A stretch of 64,000 nt of DNA from Chamaecrista fasciculata (Eukaryota > Streptophyta > Magnoliopsida > Fabales > Fabaceae): contig QANZ01006387.1 in NCBI GenBank assembly GCA_003254925.1, forward strand, positions 29,994 through 93,993. Reading direction: 5' to 3'. The translations under genes were made by a program, and so were the position numbers. Shown here one piece after another: positions 10,150-23,264 of the stretch (its first letter is position 1; every line of letters begins with the position of its first letter). The notes under the pieces are model-generated. The model saw only the letters and a program-made list of their open reading frames with translations, was not told the origin of the DNA and did no database searches.

Positions 10150-13100
10150 ACTAATTGGCTAAGGCTAATGTGGTATTGAATTTTTACTTTTATCTTTTTT
10201 TGAGAAGCTTTTAAAGCAATTCTTTCATTGCAATAAATAGAATATCTAACAAAATATTTGTGAGTTTAATTTTAGATGAAATGAGAGACGTAGAGTTTAA
10301 TTATAATCAATGACAAGGGCCTACTTCCATAATAATATAGGAATTAGGATAATATTATGAAGAGCTAGTGTGCTGCAAAATCATAAAATTATATTATTAA
10401 ATTAGTTTTGTATGATGTGAAAGTACTATTTTTTATTGGAATTAAAAGAATTTAAAGAAAAAAGCACACAAAACTCAAGTGCTCCGCATTAGAGTTCTTT
10501 TTATAGCATCACCTAATAATATATGCTTGGTTTAATTTAGTTTTTAACTTGCTAACATGAAAGTCTTTTTGAATGGAAAGATTTTTTATTATTATTTTTG
10601 AAATTTAATCAACATTTTTTTTTGATGAAATACATGAAGTATTTTATTATATTTTAATATTAATGATGTCTAAAATATTAATTGAAATATATATATATAT
10701 ATATATAAATATAAAGCATAATGATGACTATTTTGTATTAACTAAAGGACCCATTTATAATTGCACTTTATTGTATTTAAGACTTAATTCATGTAAACTT
10801 ACATTACACAAAAAATAATTTTTTTAGGATAAAATAATAATTTAGTCTTATAAGATTATTAATCTCCCAATTTAATCTAAAAAATAAATGACAATATTAC
10901 TCCCCAAATGTACTTTTACAATCGGTTTAGTCCCCCGTCGAAAATATTAATTCATATTTAATATAAAATATGATTATTAATTTTTTATTTAATTTTAACT
11001 TATAATTACATTTTGTGGTATTTATATTCCAAAAAATTAGATTTTTTATTAAGTCTAATATTTATTAACAAAATTTATTATAATTACATTTTTAAGGCAT
11101 TAAATTTTATCAAATTCATTTTTTTAAAAAAAATTAAATAAAAGATTTTTTATTTTCTTTTCTTATGAAACTAAATATCCTTTGGGTAGATCTAAACATT
11201 TTGTATTGTCCATTTCTAATTATTCATCTTTACCAACTACAATTAAATTCCACTAGGTGTGGCCAAAAAAAGATGAAAAAAATCAACATCCAGTTATCCA
11301 TTATGGAGTATCATTTTCTATCTTGGGATTTCTAGTAGTGTGTATTGTTGTGTAATGTTTTCCATTTATGATTTAACAGATAAAATGGACAAAATCTGAT
11401 CTCCAAGCACTAATTAATTATAAATATAATAAAATGAATAGATACTATTTATATATATGAAGTATCAAGTGATTATCCATCAAATGATAATTACATCAAC
11501 GTAAAGCCAAGTAATAAGAACTAATTTTTCATCTTCCTAATTTTATTTTACTTGACTTATTCTTGTGATCAATTTCATAAAAATGAATATGTCAAACATC
11601 ATTATATTCCACATAAATCCCAACAAAAATAACAAGGACAAAATGGTGCAGGTACAAAAATAACCACATGCTATGCGTCTAATTTGTCATAATTATGTTT
11701 ATTAATTTTTTTGTGGCTTTAATTTCCATTTATTGTTCCACATCATTTAGCATTATTTGCAATTTTTGTTGTAAATCCTTTCATCTAATTAAAATTATAA
11801 CTACTAATAAAGACCATGTGTGTGCATTGCATCATCAGCTTAATCTCTCTCTCTTCTTTTTTTTTTTTGGGGCCTTATCTCTCTTCTTTCTTTTTATTTT
11901 GTTTTATTTTTTTGGTTTATGCTTTACATGAGATGGGATCCAATTAATCATCATTGTGATGACCATGGGGTCTCATGAAGGAGATGATCAAATTATGTAA
12001 CTGATGGCCTCATCTAAATTTTAATGGAAATTATTGTTTTTTTACTTCTTTTTATTTTAAAAATGTCTCAGTCAATTGATCAGATAGTTTTCTGCGGTAA
12101 ATTAATAATTTAATTTCTAAAAATAAGGAGTTTTTTAATTTAATGATACATCATCATCAATTTTTTTTTTTTGTTTTAAATAGATATAACTATAATTAAT
12201 TTGATGCCCTTTTTAATAATATTAATTAAGATTTTTTAAAAAAAACTAATGTAATTCTAAATTCTATTATTATGAAATGATTTATGAATAACCTGAAAAA
12301 ATCAATTTTGTAGTTAAATCTTAGTTAATATTGTTTTTTATATAAATTCTATGACATAGATATATTCGCAAGTTTCGAAAAAACTTGAAAGATAGAGATA
12401 TGATTTATTTTATTTGTTTGCTCGTAAAATGAATTATTTATTTTTCGGATTAGATTTAATTTTATTTATTAATTAGCGACCTTAGAATATTTGTCAAAAG
12501 ACACTCTTAGTTGTGGATTCATCAAATTTAAACTTAAAAAGAGAAAAATATGATCATATTTTGTGTATCTTTGTAACTAATTTGAAACGAATAAAATATA
12601 AGAGACTAATTTAAAATCTACTTTATGTAACTAATTTGAGGTTTTAGCCAAAAATATTTTAAGATCACTTTCCCAAATCATAAAAATAATATTGTTTAAG
12701 AAATTAAAATATAATTTCAACTACATAAAAATTAATTTTATTTTTATGGTCTGATCAGAACTTGCTCAAATTTTTAAATCTAAACCAATCTACGAGCTCC
12801 ATTCAAATTAGCGGGTTGATGGGTTGGGCCAACCACTAACCCTCATAATTCTAACCTTTCTCCTCAAATTTGCTGTTAATGCAAGAAATATCTTTTAAAT
12901 TTTATTTCAAATAACTTATTTGTTTAGTTAGTTGATCTTAACTTTTTCTTTTTCCATTTTGTTGTAAATAATCTGAAATAACATAAGAGATTGAAGGAAT
13001 GCGTGGTTAAATCTACAATCTACATACTAATTCACAAGCAATTTGTCTTCATTTCAACATTTGCTTGCCCATGGCATTATATCATTTCAATGTGGTTACT

Positions 13101-13230
13101 CATTTTACTGATGTCATTGTGTCCAACTTATTTGTTTTCTTACACTATTTAATATATCCTCTCCATCACCATGTTAAATGATCAGTGAAGATGGGATGAA
13201 GTTGTGTCGGTATGGGTGTGAATTATAGTT
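10150..13230. other. AT-rich intergenic DNA, no gene seen
   Basis: Long A/T-rich stretch with an (AT)n microsatellite near 10688-10707 and a half copy of foldback family F at about 12470-12660 (ending in GAGGTTTTAGCC). I see no exon-like segments. Confidence 0.6.
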
Positions 13231-13237
13231 ATTATTA

Positions 13238-13774
13238 GGTCAAAATTTCAAATTGCTCCCAAATGTATAGGTTAGAATATTACAAATTGGTCCTAAATAT
13301 TTCATTTAGTTCATATTAGTCCTATATATTTCTATAATTTCTCAAATTAGTCCCAAACTAATGAATATGTGGTCATATCTCTCTCGTTTCAAGTTCAAAT
13401 GCGATGAATCCAAAGCTACATGTTGCTTTTGATGAGTACTTTCTTTATCTAGTTGAAGCCGTCAACAAACAAGGTCAAATCGTGTCCTGAAAGTAGATCG
13501 CTCATTTCACAGTTAAATAAGCGAATATGATCATATTTTTTTTATTTCAAGTTCGAATAGGACGAGTTTGAAACTAAGTGTTAACTCTTGACGAATTCTT
13601 TCTCTACTTAATTTGATACCATTAACAAACAAAGTCATATCGTGTTCTAGAAATAGGTTTATGACCAATTTGAGAAATAATGAAAGCATATAGGATCAAT
13701 CTGAAACAAATAAAATATTTAGGATCAATTTAAAATCTACCCCATACATTTGGGACTAATTTGAGATTTTGACC
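13238..13774. mobile_element. Foldback element, family F (best-preserved copy)
   Basis: Starts GGTCAAAATTTCAAATTG and ends TAATTTGAGATTTTGACC. The two halves are inverted copies of about 260 bp, including GGTCAAATCGTGTCCTGAAA against TTCTAGAACACGATATGACT-like text. The 9-bp flanks do not match convincingly. Confidence 0.75.
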
Positions 13775-14640
13775 TTCTTTATATATATTAAATTGTAAAA
13801 GAAATATGCTTATATGGCTATGGATAAGATAACTTACCGTAGCTCTCTTCCAAGATTACAGATGTGAATTAAAACATTATTCTATCATGTGGCAATATAG
13901 TTATGATCTAAACTGGGTTGCCCAACACTCAAATAGAAGCATTTTTTTTTGCCTCATATTGAACTAATGTTTTCTAGTATTCCTAAATATGCATCAAAAT
14001 GCCAGATATTTTGTTGGCACATCTTCTAACTTTGATTTTTGGCGATACTACATGGCTTTATGCTGTCAAGGACTAAAATTGTTTCTTTAGAAATAGTGTT
14101 GAATGATTTCTATGGCATTGCTGTTATGTCTGTTTCACCTCATGAGATATGTGGTGAGCACTAAGAGATAAAGACTAAACTAAAGATTAATTTTATAATC
14201 ACTTTTCTTTCACAATAAGTCACAAAGGGTCTCTTTGGATATGCTAATGATCAAATTATAAGTAGATTATGAAAAATCAGATTATATTGAAAGGGTTGTT
14301 TAGTTATATTTTGTAAAAGTAGATTTTTAGGTGTGAAATTATTTAAATAGATATGTAATGATTGTGGGTGATAGATAAAAAGGTATGTGAATTGATAAAT
14401 TGTATAGGAGTAAAAATGAAAGAGAAATTTACTTTTTGACTTTTTGGTTTTGTGGAATAATTTGAGTTGTTTAGATTATATTATTAAAAAGTAGATTATT
14501 AATTAATGAGATTTTTTGCATTGAGAATTGCAATAATCGTAGTTTTGGAAAAGCTCCAATTTGGAGCTTTTTCTAGATTATTTCGCTAGCTTATTTCATT
14601 TATAAATATACATACTATAATCACAATTATCGAATATCTG
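13775..14640. other. Intergenic DNA, no gene seen
   Basis: Includes a GGGTCTCTTTGGAT motif at 14228 that resembles a MITE end, and a perfect short hairpin GAAAAGCTCCAATTTGGAGC near 14550. No coding signal. Confidence 0.5.
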
Positions 14641-14921
14641 AGTCACTAATTTGTAGATTTTCCTGATGACATGGCTAACTAGGCTTCTTCCTTCTTAACA
14701 TCTTCTAAAAGAGTGCATCTTTGTTCTAATAAATAGTGTAAAGTGAAGAAATGTAGGATAGACCAAATAATGTAGCAAGGTAAAATGAGAATAGAGTGAG
14801 TGCATAAGAATGATAAAGTGACACCTTTTAAAGACCATAATCTAATGGGTAATCTTGTAATAGATATTCAACTAAACAAGAAACTAGTCACAAAACTTAA
14901 CCAGTGGACACAATCAATGGG
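14640..14921. repeat. Array unit 1, 5'-like region only
   Basis: Matches the block upstream of E1 in the other units (TCTTCTAAAAGAGTGCA, AAGTGACACCTTTTAAAGAC, TAATGGGTAATCTTGTAAT) and runs straight into the minisatellite, which is interrupted by a hAT-like insertion. Confidence 0.6.
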
Positions 14922-15398
14922 TAGGGGTGGACAACCCAACCCACCATATCGCGAGCCCGCATCGGGTTCACGGGTTGGATTGAGTTCAAATTTTTTAACC
15001 TGCATACTTGCTAGTTCGTGATTTTTTACCTATCCAACCCACAAACTCGCACATCAAATTTTTTTAACTACTTATTTATTTATGTATTTGTTATATATTT
15101 TTGTATGTTTTCTTTATGTATTTATATTTTAGTTCTTTATAAATAAGACATTTTAATTTTAAAATTTACATGATTACATATATGTATTGCATTTATATAT
15201 ATGTTAACGAATGTATATGAATTGATTTATATTTTTATATATAAAATCAATTTTTTAAAATTTTGTTATGTGTAGGTCTTTTTATTCACTACTTACAAAT
15301 TCATGATAATATATTTTTGTTATAAAATTTAAAATTATTTTAAAAAAATACAAACTCAATCCGTGGGTTCAATACAACCCAACCGGTGCTCACTTATG
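14922..15398. mobile_element. hAT-like element in the minisatellite, 8-bp TSD
   Basis: Starts TAGGGGTGGACAACCCAACC and ends GGTTGGG-type text inverted (AACCCAACCGGTGCTCACTTATG shortened here), the usual look of CAGGGGTGAGCACGGG hAT ends. The minisatellite octamer TCAATGGG is duplicated perfectly on both sides (14914-14921, 15399-15406). The interior is AT-rich and non-coding. Confidence 0.8.
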
Positions 15399-15740
15399 TC
15401 AATGGGCGTACGAAACAAGAAACCAGTCACAAGACTAAATCAGTGGGTGAAATCAATGGGCGTATAAAACAAGAAAACAATCACAAAATTAAATCAGTGG
15501 GCGCAATCAATGAGCGTACTAAACAAGAAATCGATCAAATGGCTTAATCGCTGGGCGCAATCAATGGGCGTACTACACAAGAAACTAGTCACAAGACTAA
15601 ACAATGGACGCAATCAATGAGCGCACTAAACAAGAAATCAACTAGTCACTAAATTAAACTAGTGGTTGCACTAAACAAGAAACCAATCACATGGCTTAAT
15701 CGGTGAGCCCAATCAATAGGCATAAACGATGGGTAGATTA
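15399..15740. repeat. Minisatellite locus 1, ~54-bp unit
   Basis: About six diverged units. Each carries CAATGGGCGTACTAAACAAG, then AAACCAGTCACAAGACTAAA, then TCAGTGGGCGCAAT. The same array recurs at 24420-24650 and 30490-30835, and as single units near 17740, 28870 and 33050. Confidence 0.8.
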
Positions 15741-15749
15741 AAACCTATA

Positions 15750-15850
15750 ACTAGGGGTGGCAAACTCAACCTAAAACCTATCAACCCAACTCAACCCAAC
15801 CACATAATCAATCAACCCAACCCATTTAAATAATGGGTCAAGATGGGTGG
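15750..15850. mobile_element. hAT-end-like fragment (AGGGGTGGCAAACTCAACC)
   Basis: An ACTAGGGGTGGCAAACTC start followed by CAACCCAACC repeats and GGGTCAAGATGGGTGGG. Only one end could be placed. Confidence 0.45.
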
Positions 15851-16737
15851 GTCAAAAATTAGCCCACTAAAATTTGTTTTTAATTAAAAAAAGACCTTTT
15901 ATAAACGTAAAATCTTGTTTGGGTCAATTTTTTAAGCAAAAAAGAGAATCTAAAAAAAAGTTTTTTTAAGAAGTTCAATTTTGTAACTTCAACTTATTTA
16001 AAAGTATTCTTTTTGTCAATTTTATTAATTAAAAGTACTTTTGTCAATTTGCATCCAAACAACTTTAATAATTTGAAGTACTTTTATACTATAATATCCA
16101 AATATATAAATAATAGTGCTTTAGTCAAAAGATTTTTTTTTAAAAAAAAGTTTGATGAATAAAGTCATTTGTTTTTACAATCTTACCCAAACGGGCTCTT
16201 AGAACCATTAACAAATAAGGTCAAATTGAACTTTGAGAGCTTGTTTCACAGTCAAATGAATGAAGCTGATCATATTTCTCTTGTTTCAAGTCAAATGCGA
16301 CGAGTTCAGAACTACAAGTTACTCTTGACGAGTCATTTTTTTACCCTATTGAGACCATCAACAAATAAGATCAAATCGAGTCCAATGATACTTTGTATGA
16401 AAAATGAAACTTTTGAAGAATTAATATGGATTTGTTTCTACTCTCAACCTGATCGAGTTGACCCTAGCCCAACCCCAACCCAACCTAGCTCACCCTTCGC
16501 ACCACCGAACCACCTGCCTTCCTAGGGCTCCGTCTACACCTTCATTTACTTTCATTTTTGCTAGGTTCACTTTTATTATTGTATGTTGCCCTTAGTGTCT
16601 GGCTGTACTGTAGAGGTCTGTAATTTCAAGGTCATGTATTCAAGTATTTCAGTCTCTTTTCATTACTGCTCGGTAGATAACGTCCCTCTATGACGATGGA
16701 CTCCATCTCCTGTGCTCTACTAGCCCTGATACCTCCT
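15851..16737. other. Repeat debris, no gene seen
   Basis: 16195-16400 is a piece of foldback family F (AACAAATAAGGTCAAATTG). 16440-16737 is unusually C-rich (CCAACCCCAACCCAACC), ends where the duplicated block beginning ATGTTGAAGG starts, and is unlike any other part of the window. Confidence 0.5.
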
Positions 16738-17089
16738 ATGTTGAAGGATGATTCCTCTGTATTTAAGTTTAAATGCGATGAGTTCAGAAATACAATCAAG
16801 ATTATTAACTAATGAAATCAAATTGGATCCAAAAGTTGGTTTGAATATAAAAAGTGAAACTTTTGAAGAGTTTGTATGGCTAAAACTATAATAAAAAAAT
16901 ATAAAGGACTAGAATAAAATCTATCCCAAATATAAGGGACTATATATGCATTTTAGCCAAAAAAAAAGAGAGAGCAAAATATTAAACATGGGTCTGCAAA
17001 AAAGTGAAGCAGGACATGGAAACTTGAAAAGCACATGCTCTTACTCAATTTGATCTGAAAATAATGGATCCACTGAAGTATGTAAATAA

Positions 17090-17530
17090 TGTTATTTGTG
17101 TAAATATATATACACAAAACTATATTTCAAGTTTAATTAACTTTTTATACTCACCGGGTTTGTAATGTTTGGAATGTTAGTAAAATAATCCATGAGATCC
17201 AAGAGATGTGGATGAACTCCAAATTACAAGGATCAAAGTTTCCTTCTGATCCATCCTGCATAATAATAAATACTTTAATTTAATATAAAATTTGAAATTG
17301 TTTTTTACATATTTATACAACATTAACCTAATAATAAATTAGCTAAACGATATAGAAATTATGGAACAAAAATTGATTAAATCAATAGGACTTTTAAGTC
17401 TTACCCAGCAACATTGACAAATGAGGGGGAACTGATGAAATACTTGTTTGCGTACATTTAGAATGAAAGGAAAGTTCAACAAATCCAGAGAAAGTTGAAG
17501 CACTCTCATGATAACAAATATGCCGCAAGT
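17090..17530 (-). pseudogene. Gene-like unit 2: blocks E1 and E2, unknown
   Basis: On the minus strand E1 (17520-17405) can be read from an ATG as MRVLQLSLDLLNFPFILN, then VRKQVFHQFPLICQCCW, ending TGCTGG|GTAAGA. E2 then follows ATTATTATGCAG as DGSEGNFDPCNLEF, then IHISWISWIILL, before a stop. Another frame of E1 (ESASTFSGFVELSFHSKC) is also open and conserved between units, so the true frame is undecided. No known domain is visible. Copies differ by frameshifts and stops, so most or all are probably non-functional. Confidence 0.35.
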
Positions 17531-17887
17531 TTTACTTTATGAAATAAAGTACTTAACATCTAAAAGAATGAATCCTTTATTCTAACAAACAAGTTAGAAT
17601 GAAAATGTAGGAAGGGACCAAATATTTTAGTGAGGTAGAATGAGAGCGGAGTGGGTGAATCAAGAATGAGAAAACGACGCCTTTTAAAGATTAGAATATG
17701 ATGGGTAATATTGTAATAACAAGTTCAATAAAACCGGAAATCAGTCGCAACGCTTAAACTGTGGGCATAATCAATGGGCACAAACGATGGGCAGATTAAA
17801 ACGCATAACTTAAAAGTAATAGTTTTGCCAAAAGATATACTTAGGATTAGTGACTCAGCAACAGTGGCACACACATTATTTTATTAT

Positions 17888-18307
17888 GGGTAAATTACAC
17901 TTTAATATCATGTTTTATGAACCGATTTCACTTTGGTGCCTTGTTCTTTCAAAAGTGACACTTTGGTACCCTGTTCTTTGCACAATTTCACTTTGGTACC
18001 TTATTCTTTCAAAAGTGACATTTTGGTACCCTCTTTTTTGCACCGTTAACACTTTGTTACCCTGTTCTATGGGCCGATTTCACATTCGTACCTTATTATT
18101 TCACGATTTGTTACCATGTTCTATCTTTTATATGGTACCAAAGTGTTAACAGTGCAAAGAATAGGGTACCAAAGTGTCACTTTTGAAAGAATAGGGTACC
18201 AAAGTAAAATTGCGCAGAGAACAGGGTACCAAAGTATCACTTTTGAAAGAATATGGTACCAAAGTGAAATCGATCCATAGAGCTGTGTACCAAAATGTAA
18301 CTTACCC
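17888..18307. mobile_element. Mutator-like MITE, 9-bp TSD, with paralogous empty sites
   Basis: GGGTAAATTACAC to TTACCC, almost entirely inverted GGTACC-type subrepeats. The 9-bp duplication TTTTATTAT is perfect (17879-17887, 18308-18316). The unoccupied target is visible in the related units near 29020 and 33190, where CACATTATTTTATTATTC runs through without the insert. Confidence 0.9.
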
Positions 18308-18419
18308 TTTTATTATTTTTGAGAATCATGATTCTTGTAATTTTTTTTGGTAACAAACCGCCCACAAGGAAAAATAATCCTTGTAATTTGATTCCTTATA
18401 AATCACACATGAACTAAAG

Positions 18420-18967
18420 TTTAGGGAGGTCTTTTGCATTTTAGCCTTAGATTTGAGATGTGGGTTCCAACTTAGCTATCACTTTTTCTTTTGGAGATCT
18501 AATTTCTATTTTCCCTTCGTTTTCAAGAATATTTAGGGTGTAAAGATGGTTTTTTTAACGTATATATATGTTAAAAAAGTTTCAATATGCATATTTAAAT
18601 TTAAAACAATTCTCTAAATATATTTTCTTTTGTAGCAGGAAAATTGCAGAAAATATGTGCCACAAGTCGTTACTATGTAGAATACTTTTCAACAAGATTT
18701 TTGCACAATAAAGAATTGAAGAAATACTTGTTTGAATATGTTACTAAAGAAAATTGAAAGAAAGCCTAATAGAGGTCGAAACAATTGCATATTGAAATGA
18801 AATAATGTCTTAAACATGAGTGAACATTCTCTTTCAACAAATTTATGAAAAGAATATGCAAAATACAATTTACTTGAAATAGACACGATATGTATTTAAC
18901 ATTCTTATCCGTCCCAGTACTTCCTTCCTTCTGATATGTAGAACAAACATGATGATCTGTCCCAACC
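18420..18967. repeat. Array spacer shared with 29830-30200 and 35580-35800
   Basis: Contains TAGGGTGTAAAGATGG, TTCTCTAAATATATTTTC and GACAAGATTTTTGCACAATA, found again in the two other places in the same orientation. No coding call. Confidence 0.6.
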
Positions 18968-19424
18968 AAATTATTATTATTTTTTTTTTGGTTCTAAAAC
19001 TTTTACATTTTTCTTTTACGGCCCCAAAATCAAAATTTGATTTTGTCTAGTTTTTGCTATTATTTCTTACCTTGACAGTTTAAATGAATCATTTATTTCT
19101 CATTTGTGTCATAATAAGTGAATTAGAAAAGAAAGTAAGATAAAAAAAAAAATCCCACTCTTAGTCACAAATTGGAGATAAATTTGTGTATGATTGATTT
19201 TTCTTTCAAAGACTAAAAAAATTTCTTTCTTTCTTTGTCAACTCATTTATTATGATGCATATAAAAGAAAAATAATTCTTTTCAACTATTCAAAATAGAA
19301 ATAACAGCAGAAACCATATGAAATATAATTACATTTTGGCATCAAAATGAAAAAAATGTAATATTTGAAGGACCAAAATGGTAAAAATTAGTTTTAGGAC
19401 CAAAATAACTATTTAACTTAAAAT
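18968..19424. mobile_element. Foldback MITE, family G
   Basis: Second copy of the 6992-7455 family, with inverted GTGTCATAATAAGTGAATT and CAACTCATTTATTATGA blocks and GGACCAAAATAACTATTTAA at the right end. Confidence 0.65.
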
Positions 19425-19479
19425 ATAGTAGCATTTTTTAAATCTTCAGATACATAAAATATGAATAATGTTATTTGTG

Positions 19480-19878
19480 TAAATATATCAAAAAGAGACA
19501 GGCCGATATTGATGTTATTTGTATACATATATACCAAAAAGTGGATTCTAAGTTTAATTAATTTTTTATACTCACTGTCACCTACAATCTTCTATGTCCA
19601 AGAGAGTTTAAGGGAGAAACTTTTATAATGTTGGGAATGTGAGTAAAATAATCCATCAGACGTGGAGGGTCAAAGTTACCTTCTGATCCATCCTACATAA
19701 TAATAAAAATTTTAATTTTATATAAAATTTAAAATTATTTCTTACATCTTTATACATAGTATTACCTATTTCCTAATGATATATTAGCTTAATAATATAG
19801 AAAGTATTAAGAACTTGAAAAAAAAATTGATTAAATCAACATATAGGACTTTAAGATCCTTTATACCCTTTTTAATAA
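19480..19878 (-). pseudogene. Array unit 3, block E2
   Basis: Matches E2 of the other units (GGAATGTGAGTAAAATAATCC, CTTCTGATCCATCCTACATA). The next expected block, E1, is displaced to 24085-24220 by the insertion that begins at 19879. Confidence 0.5.
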
Positions 19879-20189
19879 CACTATAAGAAAATAGATTTTC
19901 TGTAACGACTTTTAGTGATGACTTAAAATATCGCCACTGAACCTAAAAGCATTTGTGGCGATAAAAAGGGTCGTCGCCAAATACATAACTATCAGTAGCA
20001 ACATTTTGATGTCACCTCTTTTCATTTGTTTTTATGTGTTTGGTGGCGATAACAAAATGTCGCCACTAAAAAGCTTTTGGTGGAAACTCTTGTGGCCACT
20101 GAATTTGGGAATAGATGGTGATATGACTGTCGCCACTAAAAAGTATGTTTTATGGTGACCCTTACGTCGTCACAGAAAGCCTTATATAT

Positions 20190-20740
20190 ATATTAGAAAA
20201 TTTAATTTTTGGTTTTTGAATTTATACTAAGTCAATTAATCAATTCTTAAATAATCAAAATACACAATTTGATTCTTGAAATATTTTAATTATCAACTAT
20301 TTGATGACTAGTGACGATTTGGTCCTTAAATTTGAACTAAATTTTATACTTTTTATTTCATGAATTTGTACTAAATAAATACTATTTGATCCATAAATTT
20401 AACTAATTTTATATATTTTGGTCCTTAAATTTGTACTAAATTAATACTGATAGGTAAGTAAATTTGAAATAATTTTATACATTTTGATCATTGAATTTGT
20501 ACTAAAGTAAAACTATTTGATTCATAAAATTGAATTAATTTTATACCTTTTGATCCTTGAATTTATACTCAATTTTAATTATTTGATATCTCAGTTTGTA
20601 TTTTTTAGTCCCTGAATTTGATCCAGGGATCATATCATTGATAATTATAATAATTTAAGAACTGAATAATATATTTTGATTATTCAGGAATTGATTAGTT
20701 GACTCTGTATAAATTTAAGGACGAAATTAATGTAGCCTGC
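20190..20740. mobile_element. Foldback MITE nested in the CACTA element
   Basis: Left text GTCAATTAATCAATTCTTAA and right text ATTCAGGAATTGATTAGTTG are inverted, with several 'TTTGGTCCTTGAATTTGTAC' repeats between them. Confidence 0.6.
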
Positions 20741-22626
20741 GTAGCCAAAAGATTTGGGCAAATCCGTAAAATTTCTTTGTTTCACCAAAATCCTCATCTT
20801 TGGCCTCTACGTTTCATCTTCGTCTCCATTCGGGTTTTAAATCATGAAGGTGAGAAAGAAATGAGTACTCTTCTGAGAACGAAATATCAAATCCCTTATA
20901 CTGTGTTATGGTTGTGATTTTGTGTTATTTATTGTTTTCCTGTTCGTTTCCCTTCAGTTTTTTTCTTTGAAAAAATTGTTCATGTGTTTTTTTTGGTCCG
21001 ATGGTTTTAGGGTTTTAGGTTTTTGTAGTTTGCTTGAGGTTTCAGGTTAAAGCTAGGATCATTAGCATTAGTGGTATAGCTTGGTTCTGTTTTCCTGGTG
21101 ATAATATAAAAGGGTAGTGCGCTTACATTTTTATTTTCTTGTTTTATTTGTTTTTCCTTCACTGTTGTTCTATGACGCCTTTTATCAATATGGCCTCAAA
21201 AGCTTTTCCCTTTATGTTCTGAACGGATTCACTTTGGTTAATAATACTGCTGTGTCCCTTTTATACTTTTTTTTTAGTTTAAATATTCATTAGGGCCTGA
21301 GTTTGTAAATTTTCAGAATTGATAGTAAGTTATTTTTATGTTTTTTTATGAAAAAAATGAAAGTTATTATTATGTTTTGATGCAGTAGTGTGATTTTGCT
21401 TCATGAAAGATTTAAGGAGGGAAAGAAAAGAACCACCTTAGGAAGTAGTTGTGAGCCCGTTAACAATAGTACTAGTGGATTTCAAGCCTAAATTAAAGAG
21501 ATTGAGGTTCTTGTTTAAACTTTTCCTAATATAAGAAGGATAATAAAATTTGATTATTCCTTGTAGAAAATTGATGGGTGTGTTGCCTCTTTTAGTTTGT
21601 TTTTTTTTTACCAAATACCTCTTTAAGTTTATATAGTGATTTCTAAAGTAATAGAGTTGTAAATTTTGTTTTTGATATTGTTTTTCTTGAAGGTGTATTG
21701 CCTCTCTTAGTTTATATAGTTATTTTTCTAAAGTAATAGAGTTGTACATCTTATTTTTAATTTGTTTTTCTTGAAGGTGTGTTACCTCTAATCTTATTAT
21801 GTCTTTTCTGACTGTATTCCTATAAGAGCAAGCCTCTTTCATTGTAAATTAGATCACTTTATGTTTTTTTTTTATATTGCTTTTCTGGTTCAAAGTTTGA
21901 ACCAGATTTTGGTTCAAATTGAATCCAGATTTGCTTCATTGATGACTTGTTTCTTAGGTCATAGAAATATGTTAGGGCTTTGCTTCATTTTGTGTATCTT
22001 TAAACTTTGTAAGAGATTTTGGCATAAATATTTGGAAGGTATGCTTGTAATTTGAAAATCATATTTGTCTTGCTTTGTGAAGTAAAAAAAAAATTGTGGT
22101 CTTGTATTTGAGTTTTAGTTTGTTTAAAGTGTTACTTCAATGTCTTCATGTTAAAATAAGCTATGCATTATTTTCTCACTAACTTCTTGCCTTTCTCATT
22201 TTTATATGCCATCTAACCAAATGCCCACCTAAATCCTTTGTCCTTATTGAACCACAACCTGGTTCAATAAATGTTTTTGAGTTTTGACTCTTGATTTTCA
22301 TGTGTGATGCTTGTTGAATTTTCCTTTTGTGACATGAAGGGATAAGAAGTGATTGGGGGTGTGCTTCAAGCTTTGTAGAAGATTCTGGCATAAATACTTT
22401 GAAGGTATGCCTGTAATTTTAAAATCATACATGTCCTGCTCTCTAAAGTGTTATGCTTGAAGAAGGTATGCTTATAATTTTAAAATCATAGGAAGGTATG
22501 CTTGAAGCCATGTAAGATGCAATTTTGTTTATTTATGGAAAAAGATGTAATTTTGTTTTATAAAAGTGTTATTTCATCCAAAAACTCTTTGTTTAAAGTG
22601 TTATTTCTATGTCTTCATTTTAGGTT

Positions 22627-23148
22627 ATGTCCAGCTTTGGATGTGGCAGGGGTAAGAATTTTGGATGTTTAAATGAAGTTACATCAAATTTACAAGTTGA
22701 AGATCATCAAGTTGAAGAACATCATCAAATTGTAGATAATGTGGTGTCTCCATCTAGCCAACCTTCATTATATCCAAGCAGTGCAAGTTAATATGATTTG
22801 TGTTATTTAAAATATGATTTATCCTACTTTTGTTTCACTTATAAATCTATTGTGGTTGATATGAAGATGAAATTCGGTTCGAAAATCAAAATTGATATTC
22901 CTCTGGATATTGATAGAGCCATGGGTGATACATCTAGAGATATAGTCAATTATAGTGGATTGATTGTGAGGCAAACTGCTTCATTTCAATTTGAGATTTT
23001 TGATGGTCGAAAAGAGTTAAACATGAAGAAATTTGTCATTGAAACTATGCAAAGGCTCTTTAAAGCTTGGAAGACACGACTAGGCAAGTATTACAATAAT
23101 TTTGATAATGATCGTGAGAGGCTGGCTAACAAACCTGTTGATGTAAAG
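22627..23148 (+). pseudogene. Transposase-associated protein fragment (plant Ptta/En/Spm type)
   Basis: After a TTTTAG acceptor, 22627-22791 reads MSSFGCGRGKNFGCLNEV and ends at a stop after 54 residues. A second open stretch to 23148 reads KIKIDIPLDIDRAMGDTSRD, then GLIVRQTASFQFEIF, then MKKFVIETMQRLFKAW and TRLGKYYNNFD, and closes on an AAG|GTACAT donor. The order 'IPIxxxRxxG, xxVRxxAP, Fxxx...K, LxxxxxxYRxxLxxYFKKF' is that of the conserved N-terminal region of plant Ptta/En/Spm transposase-associated proteins (PF03004 type). The stop between the two parts and the missing downstream exons indicate a decayed gene. Confidence 0.55.
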
Positions 23149-23264
23149 GTACATTTGTTTTAATTTTAGAGAAACAATAAGAAAAGCTCGAGGAAAAAAT
23201 GATTTTTTTTATAGGTTTATTTATTTAAATAATATTAAAAAAAACTATTTAGATTTTTAGGACA

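Larger units (their letters stand above)
16738..18790. repeat. Direct duplication, copy D1 (array unit 2)
   Basis: Collinear with 25694-30200 (D2) from ATGTTGAAGGATGATT through E3 (about 17000), E2 (17090-17262), E1 (17405-17520), the minisatellite remnant and on to TTTGCACAATAAAGAATTGA (18720, matching about 30130). D1 alone carries the Mutator-like insertion at 17888. D2 alone carries the solo LTR and a further block of about 750 bp. Confidence 0.75.

Noticed and set aside
16169-16525. 118-codon open frame ending in PSPTPTQPSSPFAPPNHLP
   Set aside because: Crosses from a family F fragment into a C-rich repeat; composition changes midway and no domain is visible.
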